14,195 nt of DNA from CAZUGA01 sp964619885 (GCA_964619885.1 CAZUGA010000065.1:1-14195), one strand, 5' to 3'. Positions 1 through 7,438 are shown, counted from the first letter of the stretch. Program-made: numbers and translations. Notes: a model not told the origin generated them from the letters alone.

Positions 1-39
1 AGCTATTCAAGCTACTAAGTCCACTCGCTTTGATGAGTT

Positions 40-567
40 TTGCAAGTGGCTCGATTGTTGTATTTTACTGGGATGCGCAGACGACAAATTACCTCATTGC
101 GGTGGAGTGATATCAATTTTAAAGATAGTGTAATTCTACTAACCGCTGAGAGATGCAAGACCAAAAGAGATTGGACTATCCCGATTCCAACTGCCTGTTT
201 GCAGGATTTAATTCGTCTGCGAGAACGTACCGAAGCACGTATTGGCGGGGCCATCAAGGCCAGTGATCAGGTTTTTTGGGTTCAACTATTCTATAGTCGC
301 TATAAGGGTAAAGAACTTTCGCCTGAGCAGATGGGAGGTTTCTTTAGACGATTATCGAAAGAGTTGGCAGGCCAGGTCTCATCTCATCGACTCCGCCATA
401 CGATGGCGACAGAATTGGCCAAAGGACCAAATCGAGACCTGAAGGCACTTCAGCAGGTTCTCGGGCATACCAACTTGAGAACTACTTTGGAATACGTCCA
501 CCCCGAACTGGAACAGTTACGTAGATTTCTCAATCAATTGAATCTTCCTACTGGTAAGATGGATTGA
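40..567 (+). pseudogene. Tyrosine recombinase, 5'-truncated (C-terminal catalytic domain only)
   Basis: This is the catalytic half of an XerC/XerD-like site-specific tyrosine recombinase. Visible motifs in order are the box I arginine in LLYFTGMRRRQ, the beta-hairpin lysine in CKTKRDWTIPI, the HxxR of SSHRLRH, the second histidine in LGHTN, and the nucleophile tyrosine in LEYVHP. All catalytic positions are therefore kept. The N-terminal DNA-binding domain, about 143 residues in the intact paralogue at 1215-2153, is missing. In-frame stops (16-18, 31-33, 34-36) lie directly upstream, and homology to the paralogue begins close to position 43. The only start available is a TTG with no Shine-Dalgarno site. 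By eye the two copies are about 70% identical over the shared region. It is probably inactive alone; a domain-only protein cannot be excluded. Confidence 0.85.
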
Positions 568-712
568 AATTTACTCTAAGATTGTAAGCTATTGCACGGA
601 TTAATATTTGTTCTGGAAAAGCCTATTTGTGATTTAGGGTATTGACATTTAGACGTTTTAGAAGTAGCGTCCTCAATCAAACCGCTATTCGCGATCTGGA
701 TATAAGGTACCG
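568..712. other. Intergenic DNA left of tRNA remnant
   Basis: No gene is visible. A TTGACA hexamer lies at 642-647, and 17 nt downstream a poor -10 (TAGCGT) follows. This could be the relic of a tRNA promoter, since tRNA-like sequence begins about 45 nt further on, but the -10 match is weak. Confidence 0.3.
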
Positions 713-755
713 GATTAGCTCAAGTGGACAAATGGTTTAAATATCAGCCCGGATA
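713..755 (+). other. Degenerate tRNA 5'-half-like segment
   Basis: The stretch contains TAGCTCAAGTGG, which resembles the U8-A9 plus D-arm of a bacterial tRNA, and then TATCAGCCCGG, which resembles the anticodon-stem and variable region of the better tRNA half at 806-850 (AATCAGCCGG). No matching 3' strand of the D-stem (GAGC) follows, and the 5' acceptor strand expected from the downstream half (GCTGGCG) is absent. It is therefore not a working tRNA half. It may be a decayed or rearranged piece of the same tRNA gene, or chance similarity. Confidence 0.35.
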
Positions 756-805
756 AGATATTCGTATTGAATTTGCGGCTACGATAAATTGCCCAAGCAA
801 TTTAA

Positions 806-850
806 TTTGTAATCAGCCGGTCGTCCGTTCGAATCGGATCGCCAGCTCCA
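806..850 (+). tRNA. 3' half of a tRNA-Thr(TGT) gene (remnant, possible att site)
   Basis: The segment spaces exactly like the 3' half of a tRNA. It has a seven-base loop TTTGTAA (806-812, anticodon TGT), a 5-nt stem strand TCAGC, a 5-nt variable region, and a 5-bp T-stem (GTCCG/CGGAT, one G-T pair) around TTCGAAT. It ends with a 7-nt acceptor strand, discriminator T and an encoded CCA (848-850). The 5' side of the anticodon stem (GCTGA) and the matching acceptor strand are not present upstream, so it cannot fold as a full tRNA. A 3' tRNA fragment beside tyrosine recombinase genes is the usual scar left when an integrative element uses a tRNA 3' end as its attachment site. Confidence 0.6.
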
Positions 851-893
851 ATTTTTAGCGTTGAGGCACGGATCGCCGCAACCCACGGAGCCA

Positions 894-930
894 GGGCGGC
901 TCGAATTATCGGTTCGAGCCGCCCACTCCA
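894..930. repeat. Perfect 12-bp hairpin ending in tRNA-3'-end-like sequence
   Basis: Arms 894-905 (GGGCGGCTCGAA) and 913-924 (TTCGAGCCGCCC) are perfect reverse complements around a 7-nt loop. The right arm begins with a T-loop-like GGTTCGAG, and ACTCCA follows it at 925-930, resembling the GCTCCA that closes the tRNA remnant 80 nt upstream. No T-run follows on either strand, so a rho-independent terminator is unlikely. It may be a recombinase site derived from a tRNA 3' end. Confidence 0.6.
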
Positions 931-1214
931 TATAAATCGCTTCTATTCGCTTTGGACTTCCTCGCGTTTGATGGTAAATTCCAAAACAGCCCCAGATAAA
1001 CTAATTTCTGGGCGTAAATCCTCCTGAATGAATTCAAACGCTATTTTAAAATCCAACGAAAGTCAATACTTTTTTAAAGAATATTCGTAATTTTAAACAG
1101 ATCTTTTATTATCTCTTCTTCGATCGAATCTCTGCTTAGGCAAATTCCCTGATTTGGCATCCAAACGAATATAAAAAAGATACGACCTTTATAGGTTAGG
1201 TTCTATTGTCAGTT
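931..1214. other. AT-rich intergenic DNA between convergent recombinases
   Basis: No coding region, strong hairpin or recognisable promoter is visible. The stretch at about 1060-1120 is rich in A and T. It lies downstream of the recombinase at 1215-2153. Confidence 0.4.
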
Positions 1215-2153
1215 CTACTTGCTTTCGGGTAGTTCCAGCTGGTTGAGAAATCCTCGGAACTGTTCCGGGTCCGGATGAACGTATTCCAGAGTGGTACTCA
1301 GGTTAGTATGCCCCAGGATTTGTTGGAGCAACTTGAGATTCCGATTTGGGCCTTTGGCTAATTCCGTGGCCATTGTATGGCGGAGTCGGTGAGAGGATAC
1401 CGGGCCCGTTAATTCCTTCGAGAGCCGGCCAAAAAATCCCCCAATTTGATCAGACGACAGTTCACACCCTTTGTACCGATCGTAGAACAATTGTACCCGG
1501 AAGACTTGATCGTCGAGTTTGAAAGAGCCTCTGTTCACTGCTTCAGTCCGCGTCTTTAAGCGATGTAAATCACTCAAACAGGTTGCGGGAATCGGAATGG
1601 TCCAATCCCTTTTAGTTTTACATCCTTCCGCCCTAAGTACGATAATATTTTCTTTGAAATCAATATCTTTCCATTTTAGCGACGTGAGTTGCCGCCTGCG
1701 TATCCCGGTAAAATAAAGAAATCTCACCGCAATTAACCAAAACCAGGCGGGCTTCGGTGCTTTGTCCGAGTTTCGCAGAAGGTCGATGGTGGCGGCTAAT
1801 AAATCGCTAGGGATGATCTTTTTTACTTTTTTTAAAACCGGGGCAGGACGGACCTCCGCAAATGGATTGTTCTCCACCCAATGCCTGCGAACCGCGAAGT
1901 TCCACATGACGCTGAGGTGCAGCCGGTAGTTGTTCCAGGTCGTGGGTTTAACGCGTTCCAATACAATATCCCGCCACGTTAACACGCTGTCCCGATTAAT
2001 ATCTGAAATCTGCCGTATTCCGGTATCTTTTTCGAAAACGTGCGCCGCAAGCCGATAATTTCGGATGGAATCGGGTCGCAAGATATTTTCTACGACGTAC
2101 CGGTCGACCAGTTGACTGGGTGTTCGTGACGCGAAATCAAGTTCATTGTCCAT
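1215..2153 (-). CDS. Tyrosine recombinase/integrase (XerC/D-like)
   Basis: This 312-residue site-specific recombinase of the phage-integrase family cuts and rejoins DNA through a tyrosine-phosphodiester intermediate. Residues about 10-110 form the N-terminal SAM-like core-binding domain. The catalytic domain follows, with R152 (TGIRRRQ), K179 or K181 (CKTKRDW), H255 and R258 (SHRLRH), H282 (LGHTN) and nucleophile Y291 (EYVHP), so the full R-K-H-R-H-Y set is present. The ATG start is supported by GAGAGG nine nt upstream. The gene points toward the tRNA remnant and hairpin at 806-930 and converges with its truncated paralogue at 40-567. Length is typical for Xer-like integrases. Its location next to tRNA-derived sequence suggests a role in integrating a genomic island. 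It lacks the arm-binding domain expected of many large island integrases. Confidence 0.92.
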   Translation of the reverse strand: MDNELDFASRTPSQLVDRYVVENILRPDSIRNYRLAAHVFEKDTGIRQISDINRDSVLTWRDIVLERVKPTTWNNYRLHLSVMWNFAVRRHWVENNPFAEVRPAPVLKKVKKIIPSDLLAATIDLLRNSDKAPKPAWFWLIAVRFLYFTGIRRRQLTSLKWKDIDFKENIIVLRAEGCKTKRDWTIPIPATCLSDLHRLKTRTEAVNRGSFKLDDQVFRVQLFYDRYKGCELSSDQIGGFFGRLSKELTGPVSSHRLRHTMATELAKGPNRNLKLLQQILGHTNLSTTLEYVHPDPEQFRGFLNQLELPESK

Positions 2154-2639
2154 GGTTGTTACCTCTCAATTCTGTAGGCGATAAGGCTCTGCTACAGAAC
2201 CACGCCATTGTTTGATTACACTCCGCCGATTAAATGGCGGCGAAACGGTCCCTGGCGTGATTCAATCGTAATCGATTTGATTACTGATGATCAATATGCG
2301 AAATATTTACCAAGTCCTGAAATAGTGCGGTACAGCAAAGTATGTTTAGATTGGGTATGATTTCGTTAAGGATTGCGCAATTAATCATGCAAATCACACA
2401 GTTCATGAGGGATATGCCTTGCTTTCATTCAACTGGCAGTTCACCGATTGGATATCAGAATCACGGCGACATAGATTGAAGTCGTGGGTCAAAGTCAATG
2501 GGTGGCGAGTAATTCCCAACAACAATGTAGCGCATTTTCAACCTGCCCTGAGTGATTATTAAGATTGCTACATTCATTTTTCTTGCCCCCGAAAATGTCC
2601 CAGATTCAAACGGACGAGCTCCACTTCGCACTATCGCGG
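2154..2639. other. Intergenic region between recombinase and abiE operon
   Basis: Almost 490 nt without a convincing gene. A 5-bp inverted repeat (CCGCC at 2223-2227, GGCGG at 2236-2240) lies about 70 nt upstream of the recombinase start and could be regulatory. The longest start-to-stop reading noticed, 2387-2479 on the plus strand, has no ribosome binding site and no recognisable content. Confidence 0.4.
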
Positions 2640-2668
2640 TTTCAAAATCTACATTTTTTACCTACCAT
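2640..2668 (+). promoter_or_regulatory. Candidate abiE promoter
   Basis: TTTCAA (2640-2645) is separated by 17 nt from TACCAT (2663-2668). Neither box matches consensus well, 3/6 and 4/6. The placement is supported mainly because the -10 falls inside the left palindrome, where a repressor would block it. Confidence 0.3.
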
Positions 2669-2680
2669 AGATAGGCAAAT
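2655..2680. promoter_or_regulatory. Left palindromic operator of abiE (imperfect)
   Basis: ACCTA (2660-2664), a 7-nt spacer and TAGGC (2672-2676) repeat the core and spacing of the perfect palindrome 68 nt downstream. Flanking T and A runs are also shared. AbiEi-type antitoxins are known to repress their own operon by binding paired inverted repeats, so this is likely one half-operator. Confidence 0.6.
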
Positions 2681-2722
2681 CCGGAGTAGATGCAAACTTG
2701 CGGCTGGTTTTTAAATCATGTA

Positions 2723-2749
2723 TTTTTACCTACTTATGATAGGTAAAAA
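2723..2749. promoter_or_regulatory. Right palindromic operator of abiE (perfect, covers start codon)
   Basis: Arms TTTTTACCTA (2723-2732) and TAGGTAAAAA (2740-2749) are perfect reverse complements with a 7-nt spacer. The preferred abiEi ATG (2736-2738) sits in the middle of the spacer. It is likely an AbiEi binding site for autoregulation and could also form an mRNA hairpin that hides the start codon. Confidence 0.65.
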
Positions 2750-3527
2750 AAATAGAAAGCTAAACCAGTTGGCTCGTCTGCTTCCGGAGGGGCTTTTAGT
2801 CGACACATCTTGGCTCGATGTCCATGGCTATCGGCGGCAATGGCGGGAGAAATATGTGGCACAGGGATGGTTAGAGGGCGTTGTGCGAGGGGTCTATCGC
2901 CGCCCGTCCAGCGCCGAAGAGCGGGAGATCCCATGGCAACGAGTTGTCATCTCGTTGCAAGCGCTGCTTGAGAAACCCGTGCATGTCGGCGGGCGGACCG
3001 CTTTGGATCTGCATGGACTTTCGCACTATCTGCAGCTTTCTGGAAATCCAACCGTCCATCTGTACACGTTTATCCCCCTTCCAGGTTGGACACAGCGGGT
3101 TCCCACTGACGCGAAGCTGATCGAGCACAAGGGCAAACGACTTTTTGAACCAGACGCTCCAGGGGTAACGCAACTCGAATGGGGACATTGGGGTTGGAAG
3201 CTCGGCGTCGCGACGCCTGAACGCGCACTATGCGAACTGCTCGATGAACTGCCCGATCGTGAGTCGTTCCATCAAGCCGATGTGTTGATGGAGTCTGCGC
3301 GAACGCTCAGTCCGCGGAAAGTTCAAGTCGTCCTTGAGGCGTGTAAGAGTATCAAGGTGAAGCGGCTTTTCCTGTGGTTTGCTGAACGACAGGACCACGC
3401 GTGGTTTAATCGCCTTGATCACGGTCAAATCGACCTTGGTCGCGGTAAACGTCAGATTGTCGCCGGCGGGCGTTATGATCCGAAATACCAGATCACGGTG
3501 CCAGAGGTGCTCGATGCAAGCGGCTGA
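2736..3527 (+). CDS. abiEi: AbiEi-family antitoxin (type IV toxin-antitoxin)
   Basis: This 263-residue antitoxin and transcriptional repressor is partner to the AbiEii nucleotidyltransferase encoded next. Residues about 5-58 form the N-terminal winged-helix domain, with the family signature GWLEGVVRGVYRRP at 44-57. VHVGGRTALDLHGLSHYL (82-99) and the closing YQITVPEVL (251-259) are typical of the AbiEi C-terminal domain. The ATG at 2736 is preferred because family members begin with a short basic lead into LARLLPEGLL. An in-frame ATG at 2718 would add six residues and has no Shine-Dalgarno site; neither start has a good one. The last bases overlap the toxin start (ATG 3514), so the pair is translationally coupled. 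Known AbiE systems cause phage abortive infection or stabilise mobile DNA; the role here is inferred from family. Confidence 0.9.
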   Translation: MIGKKNRKLNQLARLLPEGLLVDTSWLDVHGYRRQWREKYVAQGWLEGVVRGVYRRPSSAEEREIPWQRVVISLQALLEKPVHVGGRTALDLHGLSHYLQLSGNPTVHLYTFIPLPGWTQRVPTDAKLIEHKGKRLFEPDAPGVTQLEWGHWGWKLGVATPERALCELLDELPDRESFHQADVLMESARTLSPRKVQVVLEACKSIKVKRLFLWFAERQDHAWFNRLDHGQIDLGRGKRQIVAGGRYDPKYQITVPEVLDASG

Positions 3528-4431
3528 AGGCTATCGAACCCAAGTCAAGCTTTTGGTGGAAACGTTGCCGTTGGTCGCCACGGAAGAAGTTTTTGCGCTC
3601 AAGGGAGGAACAGCAATTAACTTGTTTGTTCGTGACTTACCTCGTCTGTCGGTTGACATTGATCTCACTTATCTCCCGGTTGAAGATCGAGAGACATCGC
3701 TTGCGAATATTGACGCTGCCATGCGACGGATCGCGCGCAAGATAGAAGAGGGTATTCCAGTAAGTCGTACTCAGATTGTGCCTTTGCGTCAGGAATGTGC
3801 TGTGACCAAGGTATTTGTCAGCGCCTCGGGCGTTCAGATCAAGATTGAGGTGACACCAGTAACACGTGGCTGCGTGTATCCAGCCAGGCGACTTGCCGTT
3901 CAAGAGCAGGTGGAAGATGAATTCGGTTACGCAGAAATCGCTGTGGTATCCTTCCAAGATCTCTACGCAGGGAAGATCGTCGCGGCACTCGATCGGCAGC
4001 ATCCACGCGACCTGTTTGATGTACGCGAGCTGCTTGCGAACGAGGGAATCGACGAGGAATTGCGTCGCGCCTTTCTCATTTACTTGATCAGCCACAATCG
4101 CCCAATGGCAGAAGTGCTGGTACCTTTGCGTAAGGACTTACAACACGAATTCGAAACCGGGTTTGCCGGCATGACACGCGAGAAAGTGACGATCGACGAC
4201 CTATATTCGGCACGCGAGGAACTGGTCGGCCGGATAGTCGGTGACATGCCGGATACTCACCGACATTTCCTTTTGTCCTTCAAGTCCGGTGATCCAGACT
4301 GGGCGATGCTGGAACTTCCCAGTGTCGATGCCCTCCCAGCGGTTCGCTGGAAGATTGAAAACCTTAGTAGGCTTTCTAAAACCAAGCGTACCGCTCTTTT
4401 AGAAAATCTCAGGAAGGCGCTTGAGCTATAA
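3514..4431 (+). CDS. abiEii: AbiEii-family nucleotidyltransferase toxin
   Basis: This 305-residue toxin belongs to the AbiEii/AbiGii DNA polymerase-beta-like nucleotidyltransferase family, whose MenT relatives modify tRNA acceptor ends. The catalytic signature is K30-GGT (31-33) followed by D48-x-D50 in LSVDIDLTY, which binds metal and NTP. K154 (YAGKIVAAL) and the RDLFD motif at 165-169 complete the family motifs, so the active site appears intact. The chosen ATG lies 14 nt before the end of the antitoxin gene, giving the tight coupling normal for these pairs. The frame is open further upstream to 3379, but that extension would run deep inside abiEi and has no family similarity. No terminator is obvious after the stop. 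Base composition and codon choice look like the antitoxin gene, so the two probably moved together. Confidence 0.92.
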   Translation: MQAAEGYRTQVKLLVETLPLVATEEVFALKGGTAINLFVRDLPRLSVDIDLTYLPVEDRETSLANIDAAMRRIARKIEEGIPVSRTQIVPLRQECAVTKVFVSASGVQIKIEVTPVTRGCVYPARRLAVQEQVEDEFGYAEIAVVSFQDLYAGKIVAALDRQHPRDLFDVRELLANEGIDEELRRAFLIYLISHNRPMAEVLVPLRKDLQHEFETGFAGMTREKVTIDDLYSAREELVGRIVGDMPDTHRHFLLSFKSGDPDWAMLELPSVDALPAVRWKIENLSRLSKTKRTALLENLRKALEL

Positions 4432-4770
4432 ATATTAGAATTTTCGATTACAATTGCTGACTGCGGCGCCAAATAAATGGAGGATGGATTGGTAGCGCCA
4501 CGGAGAAATCAGACCCTTGGTAAATAATAAAATAAACGGTGTAAATCAGCTTCCAATTTTTTCCAGTATCAGCGTTAATATTGCTAGAGAATAAGCGATA
4601 GATAACGATAGCTTACAAAATTGTACTGGTAAATCTGGATGCTGTTTTTTTGAAAGAACTGGCAAAATTTACACGCTGATTAACATAGTATTTATAGCTG
4701 GAAACATTTTGGTTTTTGAAAAGGACTTTTATCCTAGACAACAATGTCCGCCTCGCCCAAGAAGAAATGG
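4432..4770. other. Intergenic region between abiEii and the deiminase-like gene
   Basis: The two flanking genes converge here. I see no gene, clear terminator hairpin or repeat. The sequence is AT-rich, unlike the genes on either side. Confidence 0.4.
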
Positions 4771-5874
4771 TTAAACCTTACGAATAAGTGGGTGAGTCGA
4801 ACAACGTGGACCTCCACCAAACATTGACGCATTAGCATACGGTAGCGTCACACACTCTACGCCGTTGTCTTCTAACATCTTGATAATTCGCGTATGTTCA
4901 GCACCAATAATGGTACGGTTTGGTGCCAAGTTGACACCATTACAACCTAGCGCTTTGGCTTCTTCTTTTTTGGCCTCTAACCAGGTCCAGTTTTGCATAA
5001 ACTCTGGGAATGCGGCCTTGCCACCTTTTACCCCACCTAAATAGCACATTGCTAAACCTTCACGTGGCGTTGAGAATATGCAGTCTAGGTGGATCCAATC
5101 ATACGTTAATTCAATCGTATGGATGCGGTAACCTTTCGGTGCAAGGTGTTTTTGTAGCCATTCAATACCTGCATAGCTTGACGCGATACCGGCATGACCC
5201 ACCAAAATATCTTTACCTAGAATAAAAATGTCTCCGCCTTCCAGATAGGGTTGCGTTTCATCTGGTAAATCTGTCATGATCGCTGGTACAGGCTGTGAAA
5301 TATGGCTCTGACCAGTGCGTTTAGACACCTCGCTAATTTGCTTGTATAAAAATGGGTGCACCTTACGACGAGCGCCTGTACGACAGAAGGTGTCTATGAT
5401 TTCATCGCCGACTGCCAGTGTATTGTCTCGTTCAAACATCGCCGTGTATCCAATATGGTTTGCTTGTCGCTCTTCAATGGATGGCAATGTTGGGCGAATC
5501 ACTTCAATTCCCTCTACTTCCATGAGACTGGCCAGGCTGTCTTGTTCCGCTTTCGTGATCGAGTATTGCTTTGGGTCCTGTTTTTCAAAAGTCTTGCCAT
5601 AATGACTGCGCAATGACTCTTTTACTTCATCGGTAATTCCCGTATAAGTATCCAAAACCCAGTCAAGCTTTGGAAACGTAAAGCCTTCTGTGGTGCCTAC
5701 GATGGCCGATTCCAATTTGTCCCATTCGTTGTAAACGCCCACGCCTTTGCTGTCTTTCAATAGTGGGGTTTTAGATTCGCCAGCCGGAACACTTATCGCA
5801 GACATTGAGATGCCTGCAACGGCTGCGCTACCGGTAAGTTTCAAGAGGTCACGACGATTGATTGATTTATTCAT
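4771..5874 (-). CDS. Tat-exported arginine deiminase/amidinotransferase-superfamily enzyme
   Basis: This 367-residue protein belongs to the guanidino-group-modifying superfamily (arginine deiminase, agmatine deiminase, amidinotransferase). The N-terminus is a twin-arginine signal, NRRDLLKL (6-13) followed by an alanine- and serine-rich hydrophobic stretch to about residue 30, so export to the periplasm in folded form is predicted. Catalytic candidates are R149-D150 (MFERDNTLAVGD), D215 (EGGD), H262 and D264 (WIHLDCIFS), and nucleophile C358 (GGGPRCSTHPL). This is a complete Cys-His-Asp/Glu set for a thiouronium intermediate. The ATG is supported by GAGG six nt upstream. The C-terminal GGPRCSTHP resembles arginine deiminases and ring-type amidinotransferases alike, so the substrate (arginine, a methylated arginine or another guanidine) cannot be decided. 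It stands alone; no arginine transporter, ornithine carbamoyltransferase or carbamate kinase gene is nearby. Confidence 0.82.
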   Translation of the reverse strand: MNKSINRRDLLKLTGSAAVAGISMSAISVPAGESKTPLLKDSKGVGVYNEWDKLESAIVGTTEGFTFPKLDWVLDTYTGITDEVKESLRSHYGKTFEKQDPKQYSITKAEQDSLASLMEVEGIEVIRPTLPSIEERQANHIGYTAMFERDNTLAVGDEIIDTFCRTGARRKVHPFLYKQISEVSKRTGQSHISQPVPAIMTDLPDETQPYLEGGDIFILGKDILVGHAGIASSYAGIEWLQKHLAPKGYRIHTIELTYDWIHLDCIFSTPREGLAMCYLGGVKGGKAAFPEFMQNWTWLEAKKEEAKALGCNGVNLAPNRTIIGAEHTRIIKMLEDNGVECVTLPYANASMFGGGPRCSTHPLIRKV

Positions 5875-5970
5875 ATTTTTCCTCGATATTTAGTTTGTGT
5901 GGACTGACAGGAATTCAAATAAGCATTGACGCTTGGGTCAGCTTGCACCTGACGCTAACAACTAAGCATT

Positions 5971-6000
5971 TTATCTTGCCGTGCGTAGCATGGCAGATAA
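5971..6000. repeat. Bulged inverted repeat upstream of the deiminase-like gene
   Basis: TTATCT-T-GCC and GGCAGATAA pair with one bulged base around an 11-nt loop, and pairing can extend into CATT/AATG with a second bulge. It lies about 100 nt upstream of the gene ending at 5874, between that gene and the IS91-like remnant. A terminator of lost upstream DNA or a regulatory hairpin are both possible. Confidence 0.4.
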
Positions 6001-6287
6001 ATGTCTGTTGGACTAAGTCGCCAACCTGGTGCTCTATATTACAGGCGATTGTATTTAGGAAGGGCGCGATTGTCGAAGAAAATCGATAGTTGTTAGGTGA
6101 TCGTAGGGTACCGGTATAATTTTTTTCAGGACAAACATTGCTTTTAGCCGTGGATTTTTCAGTCGTGCATGAAGTATAAACCACGGTTTTTCGGGATTTG
6201 TTTGGGTCAGGCCGAACACCATCCCAGGCTCCTGGAGCCTCTCGAGGGTCCGGCTAACGATGGCTTCGATTCTCAGCGGTTCATGAT
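6001..6287. other. 3' flank of the IS91-like transposase
   Basis: About 290 nt downstream of the transposase stop without a supported gene. It contains GGTACCGGTATAA at 6107-6119, close to a motif found downstream of the second IS91 remnant (13550-13562). By analogy with IS91 family layout, the replication-origin end of the element should lie here, but I cannot place it. Confidence 0.35.
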
Positions 6288-7438
6288 TCATCCATAGGCA
6301 AACCGTTTGGGCAGTATTTCGTAGACTATGATCAAGCGACCGGTCGTGCAACGCGGACACGTGGACGGCAGGGGATCTTGGCGGTCGTTTCGTTTACCGT
6401 CGTCTTCACTGCGACCGGAGGGGTTTATGCGGTCGGTCTCTGCAAGGCCGTTTCGGATCTGGCTGAGCGTGGCTTGCCTGCAGCGGTTGGCTAGAAAACC
6501 ATAGTGTCGGATCCGCATCAGCCCCTTGGGTAGAATGTGCAATAGAAAACGTCGGATCAACTCTTCACCCGCCAGTTGCATCACTTTGTGCCGGTGGTTG
6601 TCCCGGTAATCTTTATACCGGAAACTGACTTGATTCCCGTCGATACCCAGGATGCGCCGATCATGAAGCGCCGTCTTACGGCTATAGCGGCCAAGATAGT
6701 CGACTACCGTTTCAGGCTGTTTCAGATAAGCTTTGGTATACACCACCCAATCGCTTTCCATCAGCTGATTCGGCGTGGCATCGATTTCCCCAGGCCGGGT
6801 AATGCGGTGAAGTTCACCCACTTTGGTGGCTTGCCGCAGTGCACTGACCATGGAGCCTCGGAAGTGGCGCGACAGCGCTTTTACCGGGAACAGGTAGTTG
6901 CTCTTGGCAACCCGAATCGCTCCCGACTCCGTCAAAGCAACGCTGGGCACCAAACAATGGAGATGTACGTGCCGGGTGAGTGCTTGTCCCCAAGTGTGCA
7001 GTATACAGGTCATGCCAAGGGTTCCATTGAGGCGTTTAGGATCACGGCCAAAAGCGCTCAACGTCTTCCACACACTTTGGAAAAAACTACGGTAGATCAC
7101 CTCCGGGCGCAAGGCCACACAGCCATTCAGTTCATGGGGCAAGGTAAAGACCAGAGGGTAGTAAGTCACCGGCAGAACTGCTTGTCGCTGATGTTCACAC
7201 CACGCTTGCTGGGCACGCCCTTGGCATTTGGGACAATGACGGTCGCGGCAAGAATGATACTGAGGTTGCTGGTAGCCGCAGCGGTTGCAACGCTGTTGCA
7301 ATCCGCCCAAGGCTTCTGTGCGGCATTGTTCGAATGCCGGCACGCTTTTTCCTGAACGGGGCTAAGGGGTTGGTGGCAGCGATAGTCCTTCATAAAATGC
7401 TGGAATACCGCTTGCAGTCCGGTGACTTCAACCATCAT
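6288..7438 (-). pseudogene. tnpA: IS91-family HUH (Y2) transposase, frameshifted
   Basis: This is the rolling-circle transposase of an IS91-like element. In the main frame (from about 7343 down) are a zinc-ribbon-like cysteine cluster (CNRCG, SCRDRHCPKC), then the HUH metal site HVHLH (residues 125-129 of that frame), the paired tyrosines in YLGRYSRKTAL (216 and 220), and a C-terminal CPRC. The natural N-terminus lies in another frame: MMVEVTGLQAVFQHF starts at the ATG at 7438 and reads to EKACRH. The two parts join if a single base missing near 7334-7343 is restored, which gives the family pattern ending in EQCRTEALGG. The ATG at 7438 overlaps the stop of the recombinase remnant upstream. 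It is either inactivated by a one-base deletion or, less likely, uses -1 frameshifting. Confidence 0.88.

Noticed and set aside
713..850. tRNA gene with a group I intron
   Set aside because: The intervening stretch is about 60 nt, far too short for a group I intron, and the 5' half lacks a pairing D-stem and acceptor strand.
851..930. Integron attC site
   Set aside because: The hairpin lacks the paired RYYYAAC/GTTRRRY core sites and the bulged bases, and the recombinase lacks an IntI-specific insertion.
2387..2479. 30-codon plus-strand frame in the recombinase-abiE gap
   Set aside because: No ribosome binding site, no hydrophobic or toxin-like pattern and no neighbour logic.
2690..2746. Leader peptide of 18 codons before abiEi
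   Set aside because: It has GGAG too close to its ATG and no attenuator-like content; it mainly reads through the operator palindrome.
3379..3513. Upstream extension of the toxin frame
   Set aside because: It would overlap the antitoxin gene by about 150 nt and shows no similarity to AbiEii N-termini; the ATG at 3514 fits the family and coupling.
3637..4095. Minus-strand open frame inside abiEii
   Set aside because: Shadow of a gene with intact catalytic motifs on the plus strand; low-complexity mixed peptide without motifs.
6055..6360. 101-codon minus-strand frame after the IS91-like transposase
   Set aside because: It starts inside the transposase gene in another frame and shows no recognisable domain; probably non-coding element end.
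6576..7355. Plus-strand open frame of 259 codons
   Set aside because: It is antisense to the IS91-family transposase, whose HUH, tyrosine and zinc motifs are all on the minus strand. The plus-strand peptide shows no domain.
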